Shown here one piece after another: positions 43,091-51,982 of a stretch of DNA of 64,000 nucleotides. Position numbers and translations under genes: made by a program. Source of the DNA: CAJXVA01 sp963761755. GTDB lineage: Bacteria > Myxococcota_A > Polyangia > Nannocystales > Nannocystaceae. Position 1 is the stretch's first letter, and each line of letters opens with the position of its first letter. The notes under the pieces are model-generated. The model did not search any database. It saw nothing but the letters and a program-made list of their open reading frames with translations, and had not been told where the DNA came from. Location of the stretch: assembly GCA_963761755.1 (NCBI GenBank), contig CAVXIC010000026.1:62001-126000 (forward strand), written 5' to 3'.

Positions 43091-43555
43091 TCAGTCGGAC
43101 TCGGGCGGCTCCATCACGCGGTCCCCTTCGCAGTCGGGTTCGCCCCACAGGTACACGTCGTAGAGCACGCCGGTATAGGTGCCGAAGCTGACGTGCTTGA
43201 CCTCCCCGCTGGCGAAGAACTCCATGTCCGCTTCGATCTCCATCGCGAGCTCACCGTTGGTGGGCGTCACGTACTCGGGCGAGGTGCCTTCTTTGGCGAT
43301 CCAGTAGCGGTACACGACCTTTCCGTCCTCGGACGAGACTTCGTCGGCGATCTCCGGCCCGAAGCCCCCACCTCCGCCACCGGCCTCTCCGGGGCCCGAG
43401 ACGGCCACGCAACCGCCGCCCGCGAACTCCGGCTCTCCCCCAGGCTCGGTGCGCATCATCACCTCGTTGACCCCGACAGTCTCGGAGTCGCATCCCAAGA
43501 CCCCGAGCGCGAGGAAAAAGCAGGAAGACCATAGAATGGAGTCTCGGTTCGTCAT
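43091..43555 (-). CDS. Small lipoprotein of unknown function
   Basis: A 154-aa lipoprotein (LGVLGCDSE) with a Gly run (residues about 55-65) and a beta-rich C-terminal domain (KVVYRYWIAKEG, EVKHVSFGTYTG). Two Cys remain in the mature part (GGGCVAVS and EPDCEGD). ATG 43555 gives the signal peptide; longer versions upstream lack one. Function unknown. The neighbouring genes on the same strand are also small lipoproteins. Confidence 0.65.
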   Translation of the reverse strand: MTNRDSILWSSCFFLALGVLGCDSETVGVNEVMMRTEPGGEPEFAGGGCVAVSGPGEAGGGGGGFGPEIADEVSSEDGKVVYRYWIAKEGTSPEYVTPTNGELAMEIEADMEFFASGEVKHVSFGTYTGVLYDVYLWGEPDCEGDRVMEPPESD

Positions 43556-43607
43556 GGTAGGTCCAACTACGCGCGAGCGGGTTCGGCTTTTCCTCGGTGC
43601 GCGCATC

Positions 43608-44198
43608 TCAACAACGCTCCGCCGCAAAGACCCCCGACAACCCGGTCAGGCCGTCGGTCGGAAAGGTCAGATCGAAGAACTCGCCGACGATGCAGTCTTC
43701 GTCGACCGCGTGGATCCGCAGGGTGCCCCCAAAGCCGAGGGTCGAGCTGTGGATCTCGTCGCGGGAGCAGCCCGCCCCCGTCGCGCCGCGCTGCAGCTGC
43801 ACCAGCGTTGCCACCTGCTGAGCCGACAGCGACACGTCACTGGGGACGAGCAGCGCATCGTCGATGGCGATCTCGAACGCCCACAGCTCCGGGCACGCGT
43901 CCGGGCGACCGAAGGCGTCCTCGACCGGCACGCCGCACGCGATCGCGTGGTTGGAGAACTGCAGCAGCGTCGTGCCCTCCTGATCGACCGCCCAACCCGA
44001 GCGCAGGCCCGGCATCACCACGCTGCCCTCGGGCGGCGACGCGCACACCAGCTCGGAGGCGTCGCGATCGGCGGGGTCCTCGTCGCTGGGTTCCAGCGCA
44101 GCGGTCAGGTTGCCCTCGGGGCCTTCATCCGTGTAGATCGCCCTGTCCGCGCTACATGCGCAAAACACCACGGCCGCACTCACCCACAGTCTCGTCAT
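43608..44198 (-). CDS. Small lipoprotein of unknown function
   Basis: A 196-aa lipoprotein starting at 44198 (MTRLWVSAAVVFCACSAD). The mature region has about six Cys and several acidic segments and no recognised domain. It is divergent from the barrel / sigma / FecR operon that begins at 44,297. Function unknown. Confidence 0.65.
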   Translation of the reverse strand: MTRLWVSAAVVFCACSADRAIYTDEGPEGNLTAALEPSDEDPADRDASELVCASPPEGSVVMPGLRSGWAVDQEGTTLLQFSNHAIACGVPVEDAFGRPDACPELWAFEIAIDDALLVPSDVSLSAQQVATLVQLQRGATGAGCSRDEIHSSTLGFGGTLRIHAVDEDCIVGEFFDLTFPTDGLTGLSGVFAAERC

Positions 44199-44296
44199 CA
44201 CCTGGACATCTACGATCAACGGGCCACCGATTTTCCTCCCCGAAAACAGGCAAGATCGATCCCCGCCGCGCGTAGTGGGCAGAGGTCGCAGTTTCC

Positions 44297-45553
44297 TTGG
44301 CCGTTTGGACATCCGTGTTCGCGAGCATCATCGCATCGACCCTCGTGGCCGAGCCACCCCCGGGTCCGCCGGTCCCTCCCGCCGTGCGTGTACGCGTCGA
44401 TGGCGCCCCCGAATCCGATGCCCGCGTTTCGCTGCTGCGTGGGGCTGCCGCGGTCCGCGTGCTCGAGCAGGACGCCTGCCTGACCACCGGACCCGCCGAC
44501 GTCACGGTCGACATCTCGGTCGGACGCGACGACACCTCCGTGGTGATCGATGACGGCCTCGACGTGCGTCGCCACGTCGCGCCCGGTTCGGATGCCCTGG
44601 CCGCCCTCGAGGTGCTGCACCGCCTCGAAGCCGGCCTTCGTGCCGCAACGCCGGAGGTCGTCGAGGGTGCGGCCTGCCGCGACGCCGCGATCGTCGTCCA
44701 GGCCCGGGGCGACCGCGACGCGCCGTGGATCGGGCAATGGCTCGATGGCCTCTCCCGCAGTGGTCGCTCGCTCGTGGGCTCGGCCCAGGACGGAGACCAG
44801 ACGCCCGTGTGCCTGCGCCGAGACGCCGACGCGCTGGTCGTCGGCAGCGGAGGAGACTGCAGCGAGGCCGTGCGGATCTCCACCGAGGCGACAACGACCG
44901 ATGCGTCGCCCGTCGACCAGGCGGTCGGCGCCGCGCTTGCACTGTCCACCCAGGACCCGAAGCCGAAGCCGGACCCGAAACCCGCCCAGGCCCAGGCCCA
45001 GGCCCCACCCCAGGCACCCGCGCCCCCGCCCGTCGCCCAACCCGAACCCGAGCCCGAACGCCTCGCAACCCTGCACGCCTTCGTCGGCGGCGGCCCCTCG
45101 ATCCGCCCCGGCGGACTCGATGGCGCAGCCCTCGGAGCCATCGGCGTCGCGATCGGTCCTGGACCCTTGCTCGCCGCCGAGGTGATGGTCCAGCGCTCGC
45201 GCCTCGAGCAGGAGGTCGTCACCGTAGACACCGACGTGCTCGGCAGCATCGGCTACCGCCTCCGTCTCGCCCAGCGCTCAGGCCTGCGCGGCGCGATCTC
45301 GGCCGGGGCCCGCCTGCACACCTGGCGGGTCGATCGCGCCCGCACCCGCGTCGGCGACCCCACCTGGCTCGCCGGAGGTGAGCTCGCCGGTTGGTGGCGC
45401 GCGGGCCAACGCATCACCCTCGAGCTCGGCCTTCGGCAGCAGGTTGCCGGGCGCGGCTGGATCCACGAGGTCGGACTGAACCGCGTGGGTGAGCGCGGCC
45501 GATCGACCACCACCATGTTCGTGGGGGTCGGGTGGATCGGGAGGCACCGATGA
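44297..45553 (+). CDS. Exported protein with possible C-terminal outer-membrane barrel, first gene of a sigma/FecR operon
   Basis: A 418-aa protein from a TTG start at 44297 (a GTG at 44312 is an alternative) with a signal-like region (SVFASIIASTLVAEP). The first 215 residues are beta-rich with one Cys pair, followed by a Pro/Gln/Ala/Lys hinge (DPKPKPDPKPAQAQ) and a C-terminal region (about 260-418) of alternating strands such as LHAFVGGGPSIRPGG and MFVGVGWIGRHR, which fits a small beta-barrel. The stop overlaps the sigma factor start (ATGA), so expression is coupled. It may be the sensor or target of the sigma-FecR pair. Confidence 0.65.
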   Translation: MAVWTSVFASIIASTLVAEPPPGPPVPPAVRVRVDGAPESDARVSLLRGAAAVRVLEQDACLTTGPADVTVDISVGRDDTSVVIDDGLDVRRHVAPGSDALAALEVLHRLEAGLRAATPEVVEGAACRDAAIVVQARGDRDAPWIGQWLDGLSRSGRSLVGSAQDGDQTPVCLRRDADALVVGSGGDCSEAVRISTEATTTDASPVDQAVGAALALSTQDPKPKPDPKPAQAQAQAPPQAPAPPPVAQPEPEPERLATLHAFVGGGPSIRPGGLDGAALGAIGVAIGPGPLLAAEVMVQRSRLEQEVVTVDTDVLGSIGYRLRLAQRSGLRGAISAGARLHTWRVDRARTRVGDPTWLAGGELAGWWRAGQRITLELGLRQQVAGRGWIHEVGLNRVGERGRSTTTMFVGVGWIGRHR

Positions 45554-46119
45554 GCGTGGGGATTCGAGACCTCGATCGCGAGCTGCTCACCGACGCCCCG
45601 AGCCTCTCTGCCCGGGTCGACGCCGTCTACGAGCGCCACCACCCCCGCGTGTATGCCCTCGCCCTCAACTACGGCGGGGGGAACCACGCGTGGGCCGAGG
45701 ACGTCACCCAGGACGTCTTCTTCGCCCTGCTCGACACGATCGCGGCGATGCCCGACCGCGGCGACACCTGGCCGTGGCTTCGGCGCGTCACGATAAACCG
45801 CTGCATCTCGCTGCAGCGACGCCGCCGGCTTCGGCAATCCCTTTGGGTCCGCTGGGCCCTCGGCGACGAACCCGATCGCAGCCCCGCGGTGGACCAACAC
45901 ATCGACGCGAGCGCGCAGCTGCAGCGCGTCTGGGCAGCCGTCTCCCGCCTGCCCGCCAAACAGCGAGCCGTGTTCTCGCTTCGGCACTTCGACGACGTCC
46001 CTCAGACCGAGATCGCCAAGACCCTCGGCCACTCCGACGGCTACGTGTCCAAGCTGCTGCAGCGCGCCGAGGCTGCGGTGCGCCAGGACGTTCAGCGACA
46101 GGATGGTGAAGATGTCTGA
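45550..46119 (+). CDS. ECF-type sigma-70 family RNA polymerase sigma factor
   Basis: A 189-aa sigma factor. Region 2 shows YERHHPRVYALALNYGG...WAEDVTQDVFFALL and region 4 LPAKQRAVFSLRHFDDVPQTEIAKTLGHSDGYVSKLLQRAE. Regions 1.1 and 3 are missing, as in ECF factors. The start ATG 45550 overlaps the stop of the upstream gene, and the stop overlaps the FecR-type gene start. Activity is probably controlled by the FecR-like protein encoded next. Target promoters were not identified. Confidence 0.9.
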   Translation: MSVGIRDLDRELLTDAPSLSARVDAVYERHHPRVYALALNYGGGNHAWAEDVTQDVFFALLDTIAAMPDRGDTWPWLRRVTINRCISLQRRRRLRQSLWVRWALGDEPDRSPAVDQHIDASAQLQRVWAAVSRLPAKQRAVFSLRHFDDVPQTEIAKTLGHSDGYVSKLLQRAEAAVRQDVQRQDGEDV

Positions 46120-47149
46120 GCGACCCGCTTGGCGCGAAGAAGCCCGGGCGATGTCCGACGCGGTTCCCTACGCGCGATCGCAGCGGATCCGCCGACGCCT
46201 GCGCCAGCGCGCGCAGGCGTCGACCACCCGCCAGCGCCGCCACTGGTCGGCGATGGCCGCGTTCGTAGCCGGGGCGGCGCTCGTGCTGCTGTCGGTGCTC
46301 GTCCTGCGGCCCTCCCAGGTCCACGTCGCCGAGGCGTGGAGGCCCTCACCGCCCGTCATCGCAGCCGCGCCCAGCCCGGATCCGGCCTTGCGCGCGCTCG
46401 GCTGCGGGGGCGGTGCCGAGGCCCTCGCCGACGGCCGGTCCGCCGCGCTCGTCGGCCCGTGTCGGGTCTCCGCCCCCGGCCTGAAGATCGTCGTCGCCCG
46501 CGCCGCGACGCTGGCGGGCACTGCCGACGCGATCACCCTCGATGCCGGCGAGGCCCAGTTCGACGTCGACCCCGGACACCCACGAACCGCCCCGTTCTCG
46601 GTGACCACCCCCGCGGGCCGAGTCGAGGTCACCGGCACGCGCTTCACCGTGCGACACGACGCCGACGGCGGCGCGCTCACCCTGCACGAAGGCCACGTTC
46701 GCATGGTCACCGCCGACCGCGTTCAGCACGTGACCGCGGGTCAGCAGGTCACGTGGAGCGCACAGGGACCCTCGTACCGCATCGACACCCCCTCGAGCCC
46801 CACCCACCAGGCCCCGTCCGCCCAGGCGCCAGCGCCCCGATCTGCCAAGCCACGCGCCCCCGCGCAGACCCCCGGCCCAAGCTCCCGCGCGCTGGTCGAG
46901 GAGATGGAGCGGCTCCGCGCCGCCGGGGCCCACACCCGCGCCATGACCATCCTCGAGACGGCCCTTCCAACCCTGCCGCGACGCGAGCGCGAGGTGCTGT
47001 CGTTCGAGCTCGGCAAGCTGATCGAACGCAGCCGCGGCTCCAAGGCCGCCTGCAGCCATTGGGATGCCTACGCCGGGGCGTTCCCTCGAGGGCGCTACGC
47101 CGACCTGGTCGACGAAGAACGCGCGCGGCTGTCTTGTGACCAGCCCTGA
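46112..47149 (+). CDS. FecR-like anti-sigma / signal-transducing membrane protein
   Basis: A 345-aa single-pass protein: cytoplasmic basic N-terminus (1-45), a transmembrane helix (AAFVAGAALVLLSVLVL, about 48-66) and a FecR domain (about 110-215) with FSVTTPAGRVEVTGTRFTV, the family hallmark. The C-terminal 110 residues contain a Pro/Ala linker and a small helical, TPR-like region (AGAHTRAMTILETALPTL). FecR proteins relay surface signals to ECF sigma factors. ATG 46112 overlaps the sigma stop. A TonB receptor, usual in Fec systems, is absent; the upstream barrel may replace it. Confidence 0.85.
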   Translation: MSERPAWREEARAMSDAVPYARSQRIRRRLRQRAQASTTRQRRHWSAMAAFVAGAALVLLSVLVLRPSQVHVAEAWRPSPPVIAAAPSPDPALRALGCGGGAEALADGRSAALVGPCRVSAPGLKIVVARAATLAGTADAITLDAGEAQFDVDPGHPRTAPFSVTTPAGRVEVTGTRFTVRHDADGGALTLHEGHVRMVTADRVQHVTAGQQVTWSAQGPSYRIDTPSSPTHQAPSAQAPAPRSAKPRAPAQTPGPSSRALVEEMERLRAAGAHTRAMTILETALPTLPRREREVLSFELGKLIERSRGSKAACSHWDAYAGAFPRGRYADLVDEERARLSCDQP

Positions 47150-47169
47150 AGGACTGATACTCGTGCGCC

Positions 47170-47685
47170 ATGAGCAATCCCACCGCCACGATGGAAACGT
47201 CCTTGGGCTCCTTTGACGTGGAGCTGTTCACGACCCAGATGCCGATCACCGCGGGCAACTTCGTCAAGCTCGCAAAGAGCGGCTTCTACGACGGGCTGCA
47301 CTTCCACCGGGTCATCGATGACTTCATGATCCAGTTCGGCTGCCCCCACAGCCGCGACCCCAACTCCGGGCGCGCGGGCACCGGCGACGGCCCCGACGGC
47401 TGCATCCCCGACGAGCATCCCCCCGAGCACAAGCTGTCCAACGAAGTCGGCACGCTCTCGATGGCCAACACGGGGCGCCCCGGCAGCGGCAGCTGTCAGT
47501 TCTTCATCAACACCAAGCACAACGACTTCCTGGACTTCTTCAGCCCCGGAAACTCCAAGCACCCAGTGTTCGGCAAGGTCGTCAGCGGCATGGACGTGGT
47601 GAACGAGATCGGCACGACGTCCACGGACGCCAACGATCGCCCGCGGACGCCCGTGAAGATGATCAAGGTCACCGTCAACGAGTAG
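47170..47685 (+). CDS. Cyclophilin-type peptidyl-prolyl cis-trans isomerase
   Basis: A 171-aa cytoplasmic cyclophilin of PpiB type, without signal peptide. Active-site stretches are visible: FHRVIDDFMIQFGCP (catalytic Arg), SMANTGRPGSGSCQFFIN and HPVFGKVVSGMDVV. Length matches the family. It catalyses proline isomerisation during folding. The last 11 bp overlap the convergent sensor/regulator gene. It is not obviously part of a larger operon. Confidence 0.93.
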   Translation: MSNPTATMETSLGSFDVELFTTQMPITAGNFVKLAKSGFYDGLHFHRVIDDFMIQFGCPHSRDPNSGRAGTGDGPDGCIPDEHPPEHKLSNEVGTLSMANTGRPGSGSCQFFINTKHNDFLDFFSPGNSKHPVFGKVVSGMDVVNEIGTTSTDANDRPRTPVKMIKVTVNE

Positions 47686-48757
47686 CCGGGCGTCCTGCGG
47701 CATCGTCGGGCAGGGTGAACCAGAACGTGCAGCCCTGACCTTCGATCGACTCGACGCCGATGGTGCCGCCGTGCTGCCGAACCACTTTTTCGCAGGTCGC
47801 CAGGCCCAGGCCGGTGCCGGGAATGGATGACTGGGCATGCAGGCGAACGAGGGGCTTGAAGACCCTCTGCGCCTGCTCCGGTGCGATCCCGATGCCGTTG
47901 TCGGTCACCGAGATGCGCCACATTTCACCGTCTCGATGCGCCTGAACGTCGACGTGTGGAGGTTCGCTGCCCCGATACTTGAGCGCGTTCTGAATCAGGT
48001 TCTGAAACAGCTGCTGCACCAGCGCCCGATCCACGTCGACGGTGGGAAGGGCACCACGGCTGAAGGAGGCCTGCGCTGCGTCTTCTCCCTCCCGGAACTC
48101 GTCGAAGAGCCCGTCGACGATGGGCTCGAGGTCCACCGAGACCCGCCGAAGCGGCTCGAGACCGACGCGGGTGTGGCGGAGCAGCCCATCGAGCAGCGTG
48201 GACATGCGGTCTGCGGCGCTCAGAATCAACGTGAGGTACTCGGGGACCTCGGTCAGCTCGCCGTCCTCGAGGTCGTTGGAGATGAGGGAAGCAAAGGAGC
48301 GGATGTGGCGGACCGGCGCCTTGAGGTCGTGCGCCGCGATCTGAACGAACTGCTCCAGCTCCTGCCGGGTCCGCGTCGGCTCGCTCGCCAGCGCTTGCCG
48401 ATCGATGGCTCCGGCGATGGTTCGCCGCAGCGTCAGAGCGTCGAGTGCCGCCTTGGCGAGGTAGTCGTGGCAGCCCATTCGCAGCGCCCGAACCGCCAGC
48501 TCCTCGGTTCCCGCCGAGGTCATGAGTACGACCGCCACGCCACGCTCGAGAACTGTCGGCGCGAAGTCCAAACCGGACATTCCCGGAAGCCGGTGGTCGA
48601 GCAAGACGCAGTCGACGGCCTCCTGGTCGAGCATCGTCGTGGCCTCCTCCGCGGTGGACGCAGACAGGAAGCCGTAGTCCGGCGGAAGGAGCCGCCTGAT
48701 TCGCTGATGCTGGATCGAATCGTCGTCGACGACGAGGATGTTGCGGGGTGTGGGCAT
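47675..48757 (-). CDS. Response-regulator / histidine kinase hybrid
   Basis: A 360-aa soluble protein. Residues 1-120 are a receiver domain (DDD at 11-13, phospho-acceptor D54 in VLLDHRLPG, K102 region). A dimerisation domain follows with the phospho-His H143 in IAAHDLKAP, then a HATPase domain with NLIQNALKYRG, VTDNGIGIAP and GTGLGLA. The order REC-HisKA-HATPase is common in phytochrome-like relays. It is the last gene of a three-gene set with an Rcp1-like regulator and an ethylene-receptor-like sensor, so it may receive phosphate from that chain. Confidence 0.9.
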   Translation of the reverse strand: MPTPRNILVVDDDSIQHQRIRRLLPPDYGFLSASTAEEATTMLDQEAVDCVLLDHRLPGMSGLDFAPTVLERGVAVVLMTSAGTEELAVRALRMGCHDYLAKAALDALTLRRTIAGAIDRQALASEPTRTRQELEQFVQIAAHDLKAPVRHIRSFASLISNDLEDGELTEVPEYLTLILSAADRMSTLLDGLLRHTRVGLEPLRRVSVDLEPIVDGLFDEFREGEDAAQASFSRGALPTVDVDRALVQQLFQNLIQNALKYRGSEPPHVDVQAHRDGEMWRISVTDNGIGIAPEQAQRVFKPLVRLHAQSSIPGTGLGLATCEKVVRQHGGTIGVESIEGQGCTFWFTLPDDAAGRPATR

Positions 48758-48771
48758 GATGAACTTCCGAC

Positions 48772-49197
48772 CTAGCGGACGGCGCCACCGGGAAAGGTGC
48801 CGTTCTCCAGCAGGAGCGCCACGACTTCGCTGAAGGACGCATAGTCGTCGCCCATCTTGGACTTCTGAAAATACCCGGCGACGTTGTGAGCGAAGCTCGC
48901 CTCGATGTCCCGACTCTGCGCCGAGGTGGTGAGCACGAAGACGACGCTCGCGCTCAGGTCCGGGTCTTCTCGCATCTGCGCCAGGAACTGCAGCCCGTTC
49001 ATCCTCGGAAGACTCAGGTCGAGCACGATGAGGTCAGGAAGGTGCTGCGGGCCTTGAGCGCGAAGCCACGCCAGCGCTTCGACGCCATCGTAGACGTGAT
49101 GAAGTTCCCGAGGGATGCGATGCTGCTTGTACAGGCCACGCCGCAGCGACTGCGCGACGACGTCGTCGTCCTCGATGTGGAGCAGTCGCGCCCTCAT
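48772..49197 (-). CDS. Single-domain response regulator (Rcp1-like)
   Basis: A 141-aa receiver domain without output domain. Acidic pocket ED/DD at 9-12, phospho-Asp D60 in LIVLDLSLPRMNG, Thr/Ser in LTTSAQ and Lys in YFQKSKMG are in place. The family (Rcp1 of cyanobacteria) serves bacteriophytochrome and related kinases. The ATG overlaps the stop of the sensor kinase gene by 4 bp, and the hybrid kinase follows 15 bp downstream, so the three form one operon and presumably one relay. Confidence 0.9.
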   Translation of the reverse strand: MRARLLHIEDDDVVAQSLRRGLYKQHRIPRELHHVYDGVEALAWLRAQGPQHLPDLIVLDLSLPRMNGLQFLAQMREDPDLSASVVFVLTTSAQSRDIEASFAHNVAGYFQKSKMGDDYASFSEVVALLLENGTFPGGAVR

Positions 49198-50741
49198 GCG
49201 TCGTCGTCCTTCATGCGCTTGGGCCATGTGAAGCAGAACCTGGCACCCCGAGGTCGCGCATCCTCCAGCCACACGCGCCCGCCGTGGCGCTCGACGATCT
49301 TCTTGATGATCGCCAGACCCATGCCCGATCCCTCGACCTGATCCCGCGGCCGGAGGGTCTCGAACATCCCGAAGACCTGCTCCTGGTACTCCGGCGGGAC
49401 GCCGGGGCCGTCGTCGGAGATGGAGAACATGTGGTGGTCCTCGTTCTCCACCCACCCGACGGTGACGGTTTGTGCCTCCCGGTCGTGGTGTTTGACCGCG
49501 TTGCCGATCAGGTTCTGAAACACCTGCATCAGCGGTGTGCGCACGGTTTCCAACCGCGGCAGCGCGTCGGGGACCTCGAGCGTGACGCTCCCGGGGAGCG
49601 CGAGCAGGGCTTCGACCTCTCGAAGACACTCGCGGACCTCGACGGTCTCGACCTGCACCGGCACGCGTCCGGCCCGTGAGTACTGGAGCAGGTCGTCGAG
49701 CAATCGCTCCAGCCGCTCCACCCTGCCCTGCATCATCTCGAGATGCTCGTGGGACTGCGGCTCCAAACTGTCGCGGTTGTCCTCGGCGATCCACCGGGCC
49801 AAGGACTTCACACCCTCGAGGGGACCGCGGAGGTCATGGCTCGCGACATAGGCGAACTCGTCGAGGTCCCGGTTCGCGCGGGCGAGCTGCTCGACATTGG
49901 CCTCGAGCTTCCGCTCCGCGCGTCGACGCTCGGACAGATCGACGACGCTTGCGACCAACCCCGGACCGCTGGGAAGGTCCAGAGGGTTGATGCGAATCTC
50001 CACGAAGCGCTCCGAGCCATCGTCGCGAACGATCGTTCGCGTGACGCGGCCTTCATCCGCGGGGACGCTCGAGGGCAGGCGCAGCACGCCGCCGGAGATG
50101 AGCCGCTCGGCATCGAGCCCTCGGGACGCTGTCTCGGCGATGCCGAAGAGTTCGAGGGCGGAAAGGTTTGCATACTCGATGCGGCCGGAGGCCGACACGA
50201 TCAGCATGCCCGCCGGCGACGTCTCGAGGATGGAGCGTTGGAAGGCTTCCGCAGCGCGAAGCTCCGCGGTCCGTTCGGCAACCTCACGGGCCAACGCTTC
50301 GGGCGACCGCAGCCGAATGGCTGCCGGCATCGCGTAGATGAGCACGCCCACCGTCGCCCACGACACCGTCGCGGTGATGAACTTCGAAAGCCCCGCAACG
50401 CGATAGATCGGCACCCAGAAGATCGTCGCCTCGATCATGTGGCCGATGCCGCAGGAGCAGATGAAGGCCACGAACATCCACAGCACCCGCGGGAACGGGA
50501 GGTCAGCGCGGCGGCGGATGAAGAACGCCAACACGCAGGGGATCGCCATGTACGCGAAGAAGATCGCGACGTCCGAGCACACGTGAAGCCAGCCGTGGAA
50601 CTCGGCCCAGTTCCCGCAGTGCCATCGCGCCGGGAAGTCGGCGGTCTCGAAGAACCTCGCGAAGTACTCGTCCACGGCTTTCCCAAGGTACACCTCCCGA
50701 AAGCGGCACCCTAGGGATTGGACGACCGGACACGTGGACAC
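49194..50741 (-). CDS. Sensor histidine kinase with ETR1-like ethylene-binding domain and PAS
   Basis: A 515-aa membrane kinase. Residues about 50-145 have three helices matching the plant ETR1 sensor: HVCSDVAIFFAYMAIP (D57, Y64, P68), AFICSCGIGHM (C97, H101) and LSKFITATVSWA (K120). In ETR1 Asp25, Tyr32, Cys65, His69 occur with the same spacing (D to C 40 residues, C to H 4) and Cys65/His69 hold the copper that binds ethylene. A PAS domain (about 165-270), HisKA with H302 in SHDLRGPL and a HATPase (NAVKHHD, DDGPGVP, GSGMGL) follow. Ligand is unproven. The start codon is uncertain; GTG 50690 is an alternative. Confidence 0.87.
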   Translation of the reverse strand: MSTCPVVQSLGCRFREVYLGKAVDEYFARFFETADFPARWHCGNWAEFHGWLHVCSDVAIFFAYMAIPCVLAFFIRRRADLPFPRVLWMFVAFICSCGIGHMIEATIFWVPIYRVAGLSKFITATVSWATVGVLIYAMPAAIRLRSPEALAREVAERTAELRAAEAFQRSILETSPAGMLIVSASGRIEYANLSALELFGIAETASRGLDAERLISGGVLRLPSSVPADEGRVTRTIVRDDGSERFVEIRINPLDLPSGPGLVASVVDLSERRRAERKLEANVEQLARANRDLDEFAYVASHDLRGPLEGVKSLARWIAEDNRDSLEPQSHEHLEMMQGRVERLERLLDDLLQYSRAGRVPVQVETVEVRECLREVEALLALPGSVTLEVPDALPRLETVRTPLMQVFQNLIGNAVKHHDREAQTVTVGWVENEDHHMFSISDDGPGVPPEYQEQVFGMFETLRPRDQVEGSGMGLAIIKKIVERHGGRVWLEDARPRGARFCFTWPKRMKDDDA

Positions 50742-50886
50742 CTTCGGTTTCGGTGCCCGACGTCAGGGAAGCCCCGTTGCGAAAGACGCAGCCGACCGGT
50801 TGTTTCACTCTGGAGTCGGCTGCGCCGCGCGCCCCGTGATGCGGGCGCTCCGTCCTTCGACGGCGGCGCCCGCGTGTACGCCAGCC

Positions 50887-51405
50887 TCAGGCAGCCTGCT
50901 CGCCCGTCACGCAGATGTCGCTGGCATGCGACTGCTCGAGGATGCGCTTCGCCTTCTTGCGATGGTCGAGGTCCTCGACGTGAACCGACATCAAAATGTT
51001 GCCGCCCTTGATCTTTTCCTCGTACTGCTTGGCTTCGATCTCGGGGATGCCGAGGCCGACCAATGCACCAGTGACACCACCCACCGCCGCACCGGCCGCA
51101 GCGCCGCTGAGCGCGGCCAGGATGGGACCGGCGGCGATGAAGGGTCCGAGGCCAGGAATGGCGAGAGCTCCGATGCCGGCGAGCAAGCCGAGCGTACCGC
51201 CCACGGCACCACCGGCGCCTACGCCCGCGATCGCGCCCTCGGGGGCCTTGGTGCCCTGCTCATGCGCGAAGTCGCGGGTTCCCTCTTTGTCGGGGAAGAG
51301 GACGGAGATGTCGTTGTCGACGAAGCCGCTGTTGCGCAGCGCCAAGACGGCCTGCTCTGCTTGGGCCTGATTGCTGAAGATACCGATGACTGCTTTGTTG
51401 GACAT
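50887..51405 (-). CDS. General-stress-protein-like glycine-zipper protein
   Basis: A 172-aa protein with an N-terminal ferredoxin-like fold (MSNKAVIGIFSNQAQAEQAV), a central Gly/Ala-rich hydrophobic zipper (about 55-125) with repeated GAxxGxxxG patterns, and a C-terminal strand-helix (GGNILMSVHVEDLDHRKKA). It resembles the YflT/general stress protein 17M type and cross-matches the protein at 62,592. It probably inserts in or binds membranes during stress; the role is uncertain. A BON-domain lipoprotein gene precedes it on the same strand. Confidence 0.75.
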   Translation of the reverse strand: MSNKAVIGIFSNQAQAEQAVLALRNSGFVDNDISVLFPDKEGTRDFAHEQGTKAPEGAIAGVGAGGAVGGTLGLLAGIGALAIPGLGPFIAAGPILAALSGAAAGAAVGGVTGALVGLGIPEIEAKQYEEKIKGGNILMSVHVEDLDHRKKAKRILEQSHASDICVTGEQAA

Positions 51406-51428
51406 GATGAGATTCCGCTGTTCTGTCG

Positions 51429-51797
51429 CTAGTTCGCGACGACTTCGAGTTGGCTCTCGACACGCGTCGGGGTTGCTGCCGCCCGGGCGATCGTTTCGAT
51501 GGTGGTCTTCTCCTCGTCGGACGCGACGGGACCCCGTAGCGTGACGAGGCCGTCGGCCGTGATGATCTTGACGTTCTTCGCGCCGATGGAGAGCGACTCG
51601 TCTTCCATGAGGCCGGATCTGATCTTCGCCGTGAGGTCGACGTCCGCCGAGTCCTCGCTTTGGTCCAGAGGCGTCTTGGTCGCGTCGTCGCGATCGCGCT
51701 CGTTGGTCTTGGTGTTGTCGGCAGGCTTGGCGTCAGCATCGTTGCTGTCACAGGCCGGCACGGCGAGCAGGAGTGAGATGATGAGTAGTCGCGTCAC
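51429..51797 (-). CDS. BON-domain lipoprotein
   Basis: A 122-aa lipoprotein (LLLAVPACDSN) starting at GTG 51797, with an Asp/Lys/Thr linker and one BON domain (about 48-120): ADVDLTAKIRSGLMEDESL and KNVKIITADGLVTLRGPV. BON domains bind phospholipid and occur in OsmY-type periplasmic stress proteins. It lies 23 bp upstream of the glycine-zipper gene on the same strand, so both may respond to envelope or osmotic stress. Confidence 0.82.
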   Translation of the reverse strand: MTRLLIISLLLAVPACDSNDADAKPADNTKTNERDRDDATKTPLDQSEDSADVDLTAKIRSGLMEDESLSIGAKNVKIITADGLVTLRGPVASDEEKTTIETIARAAATPTRVESQLEVVAN

Positions 51798-51982
51798 GTG
51801 GTACGCCTCCAGTTGGCGCTCCACCCCCTTGTGCAAGCCGTGTGCCCAACGCTTTTCGACTGTTGGCGTTGCCTTGGGGCGGGGCGCGCCCCCTCCCCTG
51901 ATGCGCCAGGGCTCAGGTCGAGCGCGAGCGCTCAGCACGGTCGCCGAGACGGCCGGCCACACACCGCGAACCGTCTGCCGAG

